Positions 1-7,832 of a DNA stretch of 38,282 nucleotides are shown piece by piece. The position numbers and the translations under genes are program-made. How positions within the stretch are numbered: the stretch's first letter is position 1; each line of letters begins with the position of its first letter. The notes beneath the pieces are model-generated. The model ran no database searches and was not told where the DNA came from. It worked only from the letters and a program-made list of their open reading frames with translations. This stretch comes from Myxococcales bacterium (GTDB taxonomy: Bacteria > Myxococcota_A > UBA9042): assembly GCA_947499075.1 (NCBI GenBank), contig CANMNA010000014.1, positions 1 to 38,282 on the forward strand, read 5' to 3'.

Positions 1-146
1 CGCGATCCCCCGCTTTGAGCGCATCTCTGCGTCACTGCGTCGCTTCTCTCGCTGCGGCGTACCTGAGTACGCCTCGCTCTTTCAGTTCCTTGTTCCTTGA
101 TCTGCATCTCAAATCGGGGGCCGCGGGAGATTTCTGTGGGGAATTT
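1..146 (+). repeat. Dispersed repeat, copy A (146 bp, may extend left of window)
   Basis: This stretch matches 30732-30901 in reverse complement, with only a few substitutions plus a 24-bp gap. It contains a 7-bp inverted repeat, GGCGTAC at 56-62 and GTACGCC at 67-73, around a CTGA loop. The outer arm CTCGCTGCG at 48-56 has no partner here, because the matching arm lies in the 24 bp that only copy B has. The similarity ends at about 146 with the shared GGGGAATTT. The left edge coincides with the window start, so the true end is unknown. It lies just downstream of the slyD-like gene. No convincing gene is seen between 1 and 182. Confidence 0.85.
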
Positions 147-182
147 GGGAGCCTTGGCCACAGCACCCCACGCGCCCGCGGT

Positions 183-668
183 TTAGTGAGGGTGACCGCC
201 TGGTCCGTGGACGTGACCATGCGACAGTTCGTCTTTGGTCGCCGCCCGTACATTGAGAATCTGCACGCTGAAGTGCAAAACGTCACCCGCTAGTGGGTGG
301 TTGCCATCGAGCACCACGTCATCGCCTTGCACGCCGGCAATCCACACCGGAAAGCTGTGACCATTTTGATCTTCGAGCTCAAGCGGCAAGCCAATTTCAA
401 CCGTAAAGTCTTTGGGCAGCGAGCTGCGCGGCATCCCGATGATCTTGGACTCATCGCGCACGCCATAGCCTTCGGCTGGCTGCACCGTGACCTCGCGATC
501 GATGCCCTTCTTCAGACCCAAGATGGCCTTTTCGAGCCCCGGGATCAAGTTGCCGTGGCCAAACAGAAAGTTGAATTCGCCGTTCTCGCCCGAGTCGACC
601 ACTTCGGGGTCGTCGTTCAGGCGCAGCTCGTAGTTCATGGTCACAACGGTATTCTTGTCGATCTTCAT
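183..668 (-). CDS. slyD: SlyD-like FKBP-type peptidyl-prolyl cis-trans isomerase
   Basis: A 161-residue protein with the SlyD layout. The FKBP half opens with a V-x-MNYEL strand and includes the typical FLFGHGNLIPGLEKAILG segment (about residues 33-50). An inserted chaperone flap (about 68-125) follows, then the return to the FKBP strand (HFSVQILNV). SlyD proteins catalyse proline isomerisation and act as folding chaperones in the cytoplasm, and many bind nickel through a His-rich tail. Here the tail is short but contains five His in the last dozen residues (HGHVHGPGGHPH), so metal binding is plausible. There is no signal peptide. It lies 132 bp downstream of the amidohydrolase gene on the same strand and could be transcribed with it. 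The family call is firm; the metal role is inferred. Confidence 0.9.
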   Translation of the reverse strand: MKIDKNTVVTMNYELRLNDDPEVVDSGENGEFNFLFGHGNLIPGLEKAILGLKKGIDREVTVQPAEGYGVRDESKIIGMPRSSLPKDFTVEIGLPLELEDQNGHSFPVWIAGVQGDDVVLDGNHPLAGDVLHFSVQILNVRAATKDELSHGHVHGPGGHPH

Positions 669-800
669 TGCGATTCCAACAGGTTAGGGTGGTGAGTCAC
701 GCTGGTCACAGACTAGGACGAGCCGACCGGAGCGGGCGGGTGTCCAAAAGCGACCCGCGGGCGCGCGAGTGTAGTGCAAGATCCCGGAAAAGTCGCTGCG

Positions 801-3344
801 CTACTTGCCAAAATCTGCGGGTGATCGCGGCAGGAGCTTGTCGTTGCCGTAGCTGAAGTAGTGGACACCGCGCAAGAACTTGAAGCTATCTCCAGTCTTG
901 GGGCGCGGGACCTCTGGGCCCCAGGGTACCAGCAGGTCATCGACCCGCAGTACGCCGTCGACCACGATTTCGCCATAGTCGCCACCGGCTTCGGCGTCGG
1001 CGTTGTCCGCAGTTACCTTGGGCTCGGTCAGCTCCACCAACAACGACCGATACGGCACCGCACCCGGCACGCTCGCGATCGTCGCCGCCGCCACTGGCAA
1101 CGGCGCCGGTAGCGCCGGGTCGACGGGGCCGAGCTCAAGCGTGATGTCTGACAAGATCCGCAGCCCAAACAATTCGAAAATCTTGCCCGTTGCCGCAACG
1201 CGCTGCCCAACCACCGCGGTGTTGGCGACACCCTTTGGCAGCTGCATCGCAAGGCCGCCGTACGGTACGCCGGGGCTGACCTGCGCCCAAATCGTCAGCG
1301 GATTGCCGGCTTTCGCGACCGCCGTCACCACCAAGTTCTCGACCTTGACCAACTCGCCTTCGGGCCAGGCCGCCACATCGCTATTGAGCGCGGTCACCGC
1401 AACTGCCGTGACTGGGCAGGCTGCGGCGCCCGGATTGGCTCCCTTGGGGCACGGATCACAGGGATCGCCCTTGCCGTCTTTGTCCAGGTCCGCTTGGTCA
1501 CTGTTGTTTTTCTGCGGGCAATTGTCGGTGGCGTTGGGCACCCCGTCGCCGTCGCTGTCGTTGGCATTGGGCTTGGCGCAGGTCGTCACGTCTTTTTGCA
1601 CCGGGCACACATCGCAGGCATCACCTTGTTTGTCGCCGTCGAGATCGCTTTGGTCAGGATTCCATACACTTGGGCAGTTGTCGTCGGCGGTCTTCTTGCG
1701 ATCGCCGTCAGCGTCCTCGGCGTTGGGCGCATCGCCAACCATGGGCGCCACGTCACACGCAATGAGCTTTTCGGCTTGCTCGCCGCAGAAGAACAGCGGC
1801 CACAGCTCGTAGGCGTACTCAAATGCCGGTGATGGATTGACCGTGGCCTTGGCGGCAGCCAGGGCGGCTTTGAGGTTGGCTTCTATCACTTCCAGGGTTT
1901 GACTGCCTTTGTCGCTGATCTTCGCGTCGCCCACGCACAGCTTTTTTGCGCCACCGCAGACGGGCAAGGCCTCGCACGCACCCGACCCGGCTTGATCCAT
2001 CAGGTCAGCATCACCAAACAGGGCCCGACCACCGACGATAGTTAGCTTGACCTTGTCAGGCCGGGCGGCGATCACACTGGCGAAAGGTTGGCCGCGATCG
2101 CCAGCGAACACAGCGAGATCAGCATAGTACCCGGTGCCAAGTCGGCCGATGAAATCGCCGGCGCCGACAGCCTTGGCGGCGTTGACCGTGGTCATGCGCA
2201 CCACCATCTCGTCGGTCAGGAAGCCGCCCCAGCGCTTGTCGCTGAAGCGCTTGGCGCACTTCATTTCGTCCAGTTGGTTGATCGAACCGCTTGGCGTCCA
2301 GTCGGGGCCTAGCGCCACCGTCATGCCCAAGTTCCAGGCCGTGGGTACCCGGGTGGTGTCGCCGTACAGGTCGAGGTTGGACTGCGGCGACCAAATGATG
2401 GCGATATCGTTCATGCGGGCTTCCGCCAGCTCGACACCGCCCAAACCAGTGGCATGGATCAGCGCCACGTGCGGCAGGGCCATGCCTTTCTTGACCAGAT
2501 CGTACCACTCCTGGGTCGAGGCTTTGTTGACCCCTTCGGCCACGTGCAGCACCACGCCGCTGAGTGCGCCGCTGCCCAAGCCGGACTTCCATCCGTTGAC
2601 GTCGCCGTCAGTCACTGAACCAATGGCCGGCACGACGTGGGTGTCGATCTTGTAGCCAGAGATCAGGCTGTTGCCCTTGGAGTCGTCGAGATTGCGGATC
2701 CATCCCGAGGCACAAGCGCCGACATTGGTGCTGACGCCTTGAATCGCGGTCACGCCGGAAATCAACTGCCGCAGCTCTGTCCACTTGATCGCTTCGCAGT
2801 GGGCCTTGGCCGAGACGGAGGTGTATGCACCTTTAAAGCTCTTGTAGTCGCTCTCTTTTTGCCACGCGTAGCGCTCCTGGAACAGCTTGGTGTGCTTCCA
2901 GCGCGGCAAAAAGTCGTAGGTGCCGTGGTCGTGTGGGTTGATCAAGCCCGGCGTGATGATGCCGTTGGTGCACACGATGGTGGCTTTGGCCGCGTCAGGG
3001 GCGTCGGCACAGGTCGGGCCCACGCACAGAATCTTGCCAGTCACCGCTGAAACAAAGACTTCGCCCTCGTCAAATACGACGTCGCCGGTCCAAACTGTGC
3101 CGCGCAACCGCAACAACGTCGGATCGCCACTGGTGGGCGCGCACGGGGCCGCTACAAAAGTGCCGCCGCTGCTGCCGTCCAGCGACTGAACGCCGACGCC
3201 GTCGCTTTTGGCATCAACCGCGGCAGCCGCCTTGCCAGCGCCGGTGTCGGCGCATCCTGAGACGGCTGCGATGGTGACGCCAGCGAGGGCAGCCAACCCT
3301 GGGTGGGCAAGAGGGCGAAACAACGCGGACAAGTTCGACAGCAT
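801..3344 (-). CDS. Lipoprotein amidohydrolase fused to TSP3-type calcium-binding repeats
   Basis: 847 residues from the ATG at 3344; an upstream in-frame start at 3377 would put charged residues before the signal. The signal peptide ends in a lipobox (AVSGC), so the protein should be a lipoprotein. The amidohydrolase domain (about 50-450) has the metal-site pattern of the ATZ/TRZ/cytosine-deaminase-like group: HDH at residues 138-140, a His in VLHVAEG, a His in ALIHATG and an Asp in LGPDW. Then come two DxDxDG-rich blocks with paired Cys, typical of thrombospondin type 3 repeats, and a C-terminal beta-rich domain starting near [12 protein letters not shown] that resembles OB-fold or DUF5689-type modules. 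The substrate cannot be predicted. A cell-surface hydrolase is the simplest reading. Confidence 0.82.
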   Translation of the reverse strand: MLSNLSALFRPLAHPGLAALAGVTIAAVSGCADTGAGKAAAAVDAKSDGVGVQSLDGSSGGTFVAAPCAPTSGDPTLLRLRGTVWTGDVVFDEGEVFVSAVTGKILCVGPTCADAPDAAKATIVCTNGIITPGLINPHDHGTYDFLPRWKHTKLFQERYAWQKESDYKSFKGAYTSVSAKAHCEAIKWTELRQLISGVTAIQGVSTNVGACASGWIRNLDDSKGNSLISGYKIDTHVVPAIGSVTDGDVNGWKSGLGSGALSGVVLHVAEGVNKASTQEWYDLVKKGMALPHVALIHATGLGGVELAEARMNDIAIIWSPQSNLDLYGDTTRVPTAWNLGMTVALGPDWTPSGSINQLDEMKCAKRFSDKRWGGFLTDEMVVRMTTVNAAKAVGAGDFIGRLGTGYYADLAVFAGDRGQPFASVIAARPDKVKLTIVGGRALFGDADLMDQAGSGACEALPVCGGAKKLCVGDAKISDKGSQTLEVIEANLKAALAAAKATVNPSPAFEYAYELWPLFFCGEQAEKLIACDVAPMVGDAPNAEDADGDRKKTADDNCPSVWNPDQSDLDGDKQGDACDVCPVQKDVTTCAKPNANDSDGDGVPNATDNCPQKNNSDQADLDKDGKGDPCDPCPKGANPGAAACPVTAVAVTALNSDVAAWPEGELVKVENLVVTAVAKAGNPLTIWAQVSPGVPYGGLAMQLPKGVANTAVVGQRVAATGKIFELFGLRILSDITLELGPVDPALPAPLPVAAATIASVPGAVPYRSLLVELTEPKVTADNADAEAGGDYGEIVVDGVLRVDDLLVPWGPEVPRPKTGDSFKFLRGVHYFSYGNDKLLPRSPADFGK

Positions 3345-3376
3345 AGCAGGCTCCGGCGGAGCGACCGCCAAACGCA

Positions 3377-3406
3377 AGCATACGCTGGACTGCTCGGACG
3401 CGTCGA
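3377..3406 (-). promoter_or_regulatory. Possible promoter of the amidohydrolase lipoprotein gene
   Basis: On the minus strand TCGACG (3401-3406) lies 18 bp before TATGCT (3377-3382). Transcription would start near 3370, about 26 nt before the ATG at 3344. Both hexamers are only partial sigma-70 matches, so this is a weak call. Confidence 0.25.
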
Positions 3407-3456
3407 GGATTTTGGCTTGTCAGCCCAGTGCCGTCACAAATTGCCTTAGCGGTGCT

Positions 3457-3485
3457 TTGCACGCTGCGCTCGTGTCGGGCATACT
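3457..3485 (+). promoter_or_regulatory. Candidate promoter of the Kazal-like lipoprotein gene
   Basis: TTGCAC (3457-3462) is followed after exactly 17 bp by CATACT (3480-3485). The predicted start near 3492 gives a leader of about 60 nt before the ATG at 3554. It lies in the 209-bp space between divergent genes. It rests on hexamer similarity and spacing only. Confidence 0.4.
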
Positions 3486-3540
3486 GGCACTTGGTTTGTC
3501 CTGAGCCCCGCGTGCAGCGGACCCCTGGCTCACCGATTTT

Positions 3541-3545
3541 GGAGG
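3541..3545 (+). promoter_or_regulatory. Ribosome binding site fixing the start at 3554
   Basis: GGAGG at 3541-3545 lies 8 nt before the ATG at 3554. The later ATG at 3662, which would give a conventional short signal peptide, has no comparable site. This favours translation through the 15-bp repeat tract. Confidence 0.65.
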
Positions 3546-3553
3546 CATCGCTG

Positions 3554-5164
3554 ATGAAGCTGATCAATTGTTGGGTGCGCGATTGTTGGGTGCGCGATTG
3601 TTGGGTGCGCGATTGTTGGGTCCGCGGTTGTTGGGTGCGCGGTTGTTGGGTCCGCGGCGCCATGCGCGGAATTGTTCCTGTCGTTGCTGCATTGGCGCTT
3701 GCGACCGGCGGATGCGGCACACAAGAGACCAAGCCTGACACTGCCGGTGCCGAAACAGGCGAGAACACGGAGGTTGTCGCAGAAGATGGCTCAGTCGCCG
3801 GCGATGCCCCGTCGGACGCGGCCACTGCAACCAGCGACGCCCCGGACTCAAATACCGGTGAAACAACCGGGACAACCGACGGCGGATCGGACACTGGCAC
3901 GACCGAATTGGACGTCGCAACAAGTGACGGCGATGTCGCAGCTGGCACTGACGCCGCCACAGTCGACGACGTGCCCGACGCTGGTACCGTCGATGGCGGC
4001 CCACCCAAGCCCAAGCTGCCGTTGCCTGAGTGCGCCCAGGGCAATCCGGCCAACTGCTTGAACACCTCGAAGTGCCCCGAGTACACCATCTGCGTCGACG
4101 GCCAAACGTTTGTCAACGACTGCGACGCCATCGTCAAGCTCAAGGCCTTTGACTGGCCGACTGGCTACGAGGACAAACTCAGCAAGGGCGCCTGCCCGGC
4201 ATGCGCCGCCTGCGGCAAAGTCCAGATCAAGTGCGACACTACGACCAAAACTTGCCAACAATGCGACGCCGGTGTCTGTGCCGCCAGCAACAAGCCGTGC
4301 ACGGCCAACGCCGCTTGTGCCGAGGCCTTCCCGGTCTGTGCGACGTTGCCCAGCGACGCCAAGCAGACCGTGGCCATGATGTGCCTGACCAAGTGCATGG
4401 AACTCAAGCAAAAGCCCGACGCAAGCGGCCCCGACGTCACGGTCGGCGCGTGCAAGTCCAGCTGCTCCCAGCCTGAGCCCAATGGCGGTGGATGTTCGAT
4501 GGGCGTGTACCAACCGGTCTGCGCCAAAGAGGACGGCAAGACCTACGCCAGCCTGTGTGCGCTCAACCACTGCGACTTGCAGGGCTGCTTCGCGGTCGGT
4601 GGCACCAGCAAATCCGACAAGTGCCAAGCCGGCAAGTTGACCAAAGAGTGTGATGGCGAGTGTTTTGCCGAAGCGAGCCAGATCAAAGAGTCAGCCAAGA
4701 ACTGCCCGACAGACTGCAACGCCGTCTGCGGTATCATGGCTACCGGCAAAGGCCAGTCCTTCCGCAACACTTGCCTGGCGACCAACGCCGGTGCCAAGGT
4801 CAAGGACTGCACCGGCATCGCCAGCACCACAGCCGACAAGTGCTCAGCCGGCGAACTCTATGAAGGCAAAGGCTGCTGCCCTGACGTCGACTACACCAAC
4901 GTCAAGCAAGTGTGCGCTTCCAAGCAGGCCGCCAAAGCTGGCGACGCCGACACCTGGATCACCTTCCGCAGCAACGCCGAGTACAAGTGCTTGACCGCTG
5001 GCGACAACATGTGGGTCAAGCAGTACGACGGTCCGTGCATCTGCAACTGCAACAACATCGAAAAGCCGTTCTGCGGCGACGACGGCCTGACCTACACCAA
5101 CAAGTGCCAGGCCGACTGCTACAACCCGCCCAACGGCATGACCGGCAAACCCGGCCCTTGCTAG
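3554..5164 (+). CDS. Cys-rich Kazal-like lipoprotein with pentapeptide-repeat N-terminus
   Basis: 536 residues from 3554, chosen for its ribosome binding site. The first 36 residues are almost entirely six copies of CWVR(D/G). Next is a hydrophobic stretch ending in a lipobox-like ATGGC, then about 90 residues rich in Thr, Asp, Ala and Gly, the kind of linker common after the anchoring Cys in deltaproteobacterial lipoproteins. The remainder holds several Cys-rich modules. The last (PFCGDDGLTYTNKCQADC) has the Kazal pattern, and PVCAKEDGKTYASLC and CGIMATGKGQSFRNTC look like further Kazal-type units. Kazal domains usually inhibit serine proteases, but in bacteria the role is mostly untested. 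If the ATG at 3662 is used the protein is 500 residues and the repeat lies in the leader. Predicted location is the cell surface. Confidence 0.8.
   Translation: MKLINCWVRDCWVRDCWVRDCWVRGCWVRGCWVRGAMRGIVPVVAALALATGGCGTQETKPDTAGAETGENTEVVAEDGSVAGDAPSDAATATSDAPDSNTGETTGTTDGGSDTGTTELDVATSDGDVAAGTDAATVDDVPDAGTVDGGPPKPKLPLPECAQGNPANCLNTSKCPEYTICVDGQTFVNDCDAIVKLKAFDWPTGYEDKLSKGACPACAACGKVQIKCDTTTKTCQQCDAGVCAASNKPCTANAACAEAFPVCATLPSDAKQTVAMMCLTKCMELKQKPDASGPDVTVGACKSSCSQPEPNGGGCSMGVYQPVCAKEDGKTYASLCALNHCDLQGCFAVGGTSKSDKCQAGKLTKECDGECFAEASQIKESAKNCPTDCNAVCGIMATGKGQSFRNTCLATNAGAKVKDCTGIASTTADKCSAGELYEGKGCCPDVDYTNVKQVCASKQAAKAGDADTWITFRSNAEYKCLTAGDNMWVKQYDGPCICNCNNIEKPFCGDDGLTYTNKCQADCYNPPNGMTGKPGPC
3569..3658 (+). 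repeat. Six tandem 15-bp repeats encoding CWVR(D/G)
   Basis: Six contiguous 15-bp units begin at 3569, 3584, 3599, 3614, 3629 and 3644. The first three are identical (TGTTGGGTGCGCGAT). The last three differ by one to three bases. The unit length keeps the reading frame whatever the copy number. There are no spacers, so it is not a CRISPR array. Confidence 0.95.
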
Positions 5165-5193
5165 TTCAGCATTTTCTGAGTAAAAGCCCTGCC

Positions 5194-6480
5194 TTGAGTT
5201 CTGCGCCCCACCGCACGCCCGCGCTGGCGGGCCTTGCGCCCGATGCGGTGGCTCTTGCCGTCGATTCTGCTACCGCAGCGTTGCGCAATGCCGGGATTGT
5301 GCTGGTCGCTGAAGACTTGGGCGGCGCTGGTGCGCTGTGGGCCGTCGCTGCGGCCCAATTGACGACACCGCACCTGGTCAACGAGTTGGCGACCCACGCG
5401 CGCGGTGTGCTCGCGGTCACAGTGACCCGCAACCGTGCCCGGTTGCTGGACTGTGGCGAGCTCGAGCGGCGGCGTGCGCCGGCTTGGCTGCCGCGCTATG
5501 GCACCAGCGTCGAAGCGGCAGTCGGCGTGTCGACGGGTATCAGCGCCGCCGATCGCAGTCTGACCGCGCGGCTGCTGGCTGAGCCGGCCTCGGTTGCGAG
5601 CGATTTTGTCCGGCCGGGGCACATCATGCCGATCATCGTGGGCGACCGCGGTGTACTCGACGCGCAGCTGGGACCCGAAGCGGCCCATGATCTGGTGATT
5701 GCGGCGGGCCTGCCCGCAGGCGCGCTGGTCTCTCACGTGCTCGATGGGTTGGAGGAGGCGACCGCCCACGCCGCCCAGCAGGTGGCGCGCGCGACCGGGT
5801 GGCCGCTGGTCACGGTGTCGCAGGTCATCGGCTTTCGTGCCCACCGGGAGCGGCTGGTGCGCGTCGTCAGCGAAGGTGAGGTGGCGACTGCGGATGGCCC
5901 ATTTCGAGTCCGTGTCTATGTCAGCGAGCTCGATGGCACGTCGCACATTGCCCTTGTCAAAGGCGATTCGGCCCAGCTACCCGCGGGCGAGATGGCCACA
6001 GTGCGGCTGCACAGCCAATGTTTGACCGGCGACATCCTGCATTCCCGGCGCTGCGACTGTGGTGGCCAGCTGCACCAAGCGCTGCAGCGCATCGCCCAGG
6101 CGCCATTTGGCGCAGTCTTGTATTTGCGGCAAGAAGGTCGAGGCATCGGCCTGATTGCCAAGATCAAGGCCTATGCCCTGCAAGATCAGGGTCAAGACAC
6201 GGTGCAGGCCAACGAAGCGCTGGGCTTTGCGCCCGACGAGCGCGATTACGCGGTGGCGGCCCAAATTCTGCGCGATCTGGGCATCGCCCGGCTGCGGCTG
6301 CTGACCAATAATCCGGCAAAAGTCGAGGCTCTGCAGCGGTTTGGCATTGAGGTCGCCGCCCGAGAGGGCATTGAGGTTGCGCCAACTGCGGAAAATCACC
6401 GCTACTTGCTGACCAAGCGCGATCGCATGGGCCACCTGCTGAGCTTGCCCGAGCACCCTGACCAAGGCCAAGCGTCGTGA
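5194..6480 (+). CDS. ribBA: RibBA-type protein: intact GTP cyclohydrolase II domain, eroded DHBP synthase domain
   Basis: 428 residues if started at the TTG at 5194; a GTG at 5248 is equally possible, and no ATG occurs before the conserved region. The C-terminal half is GTP cyclohydrolase II, the first step of riboflavin synthesis. It has the zinc-site pattern HSQCLTGDILHSRRCDCG, the EGRGIGL loop and TNNPAKVEAL. The N-terminal half has the fold of 3,4-dihydroxy-2-butanone-4-phosphate synthase (TGISAADR and RPGHIMPI retained). Its acidic metal-binding loop, normally DREXEGD, reads DLGGAGAL, and the later ICEI-type Glu is also replaced (VSHVL). The synthase is therefore probably inactive and the protein effectively RibA. 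Its stop overlaps the next start (GTGA), so translation is likely coupled to the downstream oxidoreductase. Confidence 0.87.
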   Translation: MSSAPHRTPALAGLAPDAVALAVDSATAALRNAGIVLVAEDLGGAGALWAVAAAQLTTPHLVNELATHARGVLAVTVTRNRARLLDCGELERRRAPAWLPRYGTSVEAAVGVSTGISAADRSLTARLLAEPASVASDFVRPGHIMPIIVGDRGVLDAQLGPEAAHDLVIAAGLPAGALVSHVLDGLEEATAHAAQQVARATGWPLVTVSQVIGFRAHRERLVRVVSEGEVATADGPFRVRVYVSELDGTSHIALVKGDSAQLPAGEMATVRLHSQCLTGDILHSRRCDCGGQLHQALQRIAQAPFGAVLYLRQEGRGIGLIAKIKAYALQDQGQDTVQANEALGFAPDERDYAVAAQILRDLGIARLRLLTNNPAKVEALQRFGIEVAAREGIEVAPTAENHRYLLTKRDRMGHLLSLPEHPDQGQAS

Positions 6481-7826
6481 CCACAGCCACCCCCGCGATC
6501 CGTGTCGACACCTTGATCTTGGGCGGTGGCCTGACCGGTTTGTCGGCTGCGTACCACCTCGATCAGCAAGCGACGGCCACGGACAGCCCCGCGCTGGCCA
6601 ACTGGCTTTTGGTCGAGCGCGACAGCCGCTTGGGTGGCCTGACCCGCACCGAAGTCATCGACGGCTATCACTTTGACCACACCGGGCACTGGCTGCACTT
6701 GCGCTACCCCGAGATGAAGCAGTTCGTCGACGACGTGATGGGCGACCAGATGCTGCGGGTGGCCCGCAAGTCGCGGATTTGGTCGCACGGTGCGCTGACC
6801 CACTTTCCGTTTCAACAGAACTTGCACGGGTTGCCGCTCGATGTGGTGCACGAGTGCTTGCAAGCGGCGATCGATGCCGCGCTGGCCGATGCCCGCGGCG
6901 GTGAGCCGCCGGCCGACAATTTTCGCCAGTTTTGCCTGCAGCGCTTTGGCAAGGGCATCACCGAGCGGTTCATGGTCCCGTACAACACCAAGCTGTGGGG
7001 CTGCCCGCCGGAAGAAATCACCGCCGATTGGTGTACGCGCTTCTTGCCCAAGCCCAACTTGTCGCAGATTGTCGCCGGCGCGATTGGCTTGACCGACGAT
7101 CAGGCCGGCTACAACGCCAGCTTCGTGTACCCGCGGCAAGGCGGCATCGAGACGTTCGCCCAGGCGATCGCCCGGCGCTTGCCCGCTGCCAAAGTCCAGC
7201 TCAACACGGTGCCCGTCCGTATCGATTTACGCAATAAAACGGCAATGTTGAACAATGGGTGCGTCGTTTCTTTTGAGCGCGTGCTGTCGTCGCTGCCGCT
7301 GCCGGATCTGTTTGCGGTGCTGACCGATGTGCCAGCCGAGATGGCCGCGCACGTCAGCAATTTGCGTTGCACGTCGCTACGGTACATCAACTATGGCATT
7401 GCCCGTCCTGACGTGCTCGACGACATTCAATGGTTGTATATCCCTGAGCCCAAGCACAGCTTTTACCGCATCGGCTGCTTTAGCAACGCTGTAGCCAGCT
7501 TGGCGCCCACGGGCAAGAGCAGCTTGTACGTCGAAGTCGGTGCCAATTGCCCGGCAAGCGACGCGGATGTCAAAGCTGAAGTGCGCCAGTTTTTGCGCGA
7601 GCGCGGCTGGTTGGGCCACGATGCCGAGATTGAAGTCGAAGAGATTCGGCACATTAGATATGGGTACGTGGTCTTTGACCGCCACTATTTTGGGGCCCGC
7701 GCCGCGCTTTTGGACTACTTGCAGGGCCAGAGTCTGCTGTCGCGCGGCCGCTACGGCGGATGGGTCTACTCGTCGATGGAAGACGCGATGTGGGAAGGCT
7801 ACCAGTTCGCGCGCTTCGGCAAGTAG
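6477..7826 (+). CDS. FAD-dependent oxidoreductase (amine oxidase / protoporphyrinogen oxidase-like)
   Basis: 449 residues from a GTG that overlaps the ribBA stop by 4 nt. The N-terminus carries the dinucleotide-binding motif LILGGGLTGLSAAYHL (glycines near residues 16-21), followed by the Arg/Gly stretch RLGGLTRTE expected for FAD binding. The segments TGHWLHL, FPFQQNLHGLP and NTKLWG, plus PRQGGIETFAQAI, resemble the flavin amine oxidase / UDP-galactopyranose mutase-like group often annotated as protoporphyrinogen oxidase-like and found in polysaccharide loci. The protein has no signal peptide and looks cytoplasmic. Its substrate is unknown, and the neighbours (RibBA, rhomboid) do not settle it. 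A link to the upstream gene through flavin supply is possible but speculative. Confidence 0.78.
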   Translation: MTTATPAIRVDTLILGGGLTGLSAAYHLDQQATATDSPALANWLLVERDSRLGGLTRTEVIDGYHFDHTGHWLHLRYPEMKQFVDDVMGDQMLRVARKSRIWSHGALTHFPFQQNLHGLPLDVVHECLQAAIDAALADARGGEPPADNFRQFCLQRFGKGITERFMVPYNTKLWGCPPEEITADWCTRFLPKPNLSQIVAGAIGLTDDQAGYNASFVYPRQGGIETFAQAIARRLPAAKVQLNTVPVRIDLRNKTAMLNNGCVVSFERVLSSLPLPDLFAVLTDVPAEMAAHVSNLRCTSLRYINYGIARPDVLDDIQWLYIPEPKHSFYRIGCFSNAVASLAPTGKSSLYVEVGANCPASDADVKAEVRQFLRERGWLGHDAEIEVEEIRHIRYGYVVFDRHYFGARAALLDYLQGQSLLSRGRYGGWVYSSMEDAMWEGYQFARFGK

Positions 7827-7832
7827 CCGAGA

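Noticed and set aside
15..293. Open frame of 92 codons inside repeat copy A, with a similar frame in copy B (30660-30887)
   Set aside because: The shared peptide follows from DNA identity of the repeat. There is no ribosome binding site, and the frames run into unrelated sequence on leaving the repeat.
3569..3658. CRISPR array
   Set aside because: The 15-bp units are contiguous with no spacers and lie in a translated frame.
3214..4143. 309-codon minus-strand frame opposite the Kazal-like gene
   Set aside because: It crosses the divergent promoter region, and its repeats only mirror the 15-bp array and the linker on the other strand.
4912..5193. N-terminal extension of ribBA into the Kazal-like gene
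   Set aside because: The frame is open, but it lies inside the Cys-rich coding region of the upstream gene and adds no conserved sequence. The start was set at the first plausible codon after that gene.
5161..5946. 261-codon minus-strand frame opposite ribBA
   Set aside because: It is antisense to a gene with conserved riboflavin motifs, and its composition is typical of a shadow frame.
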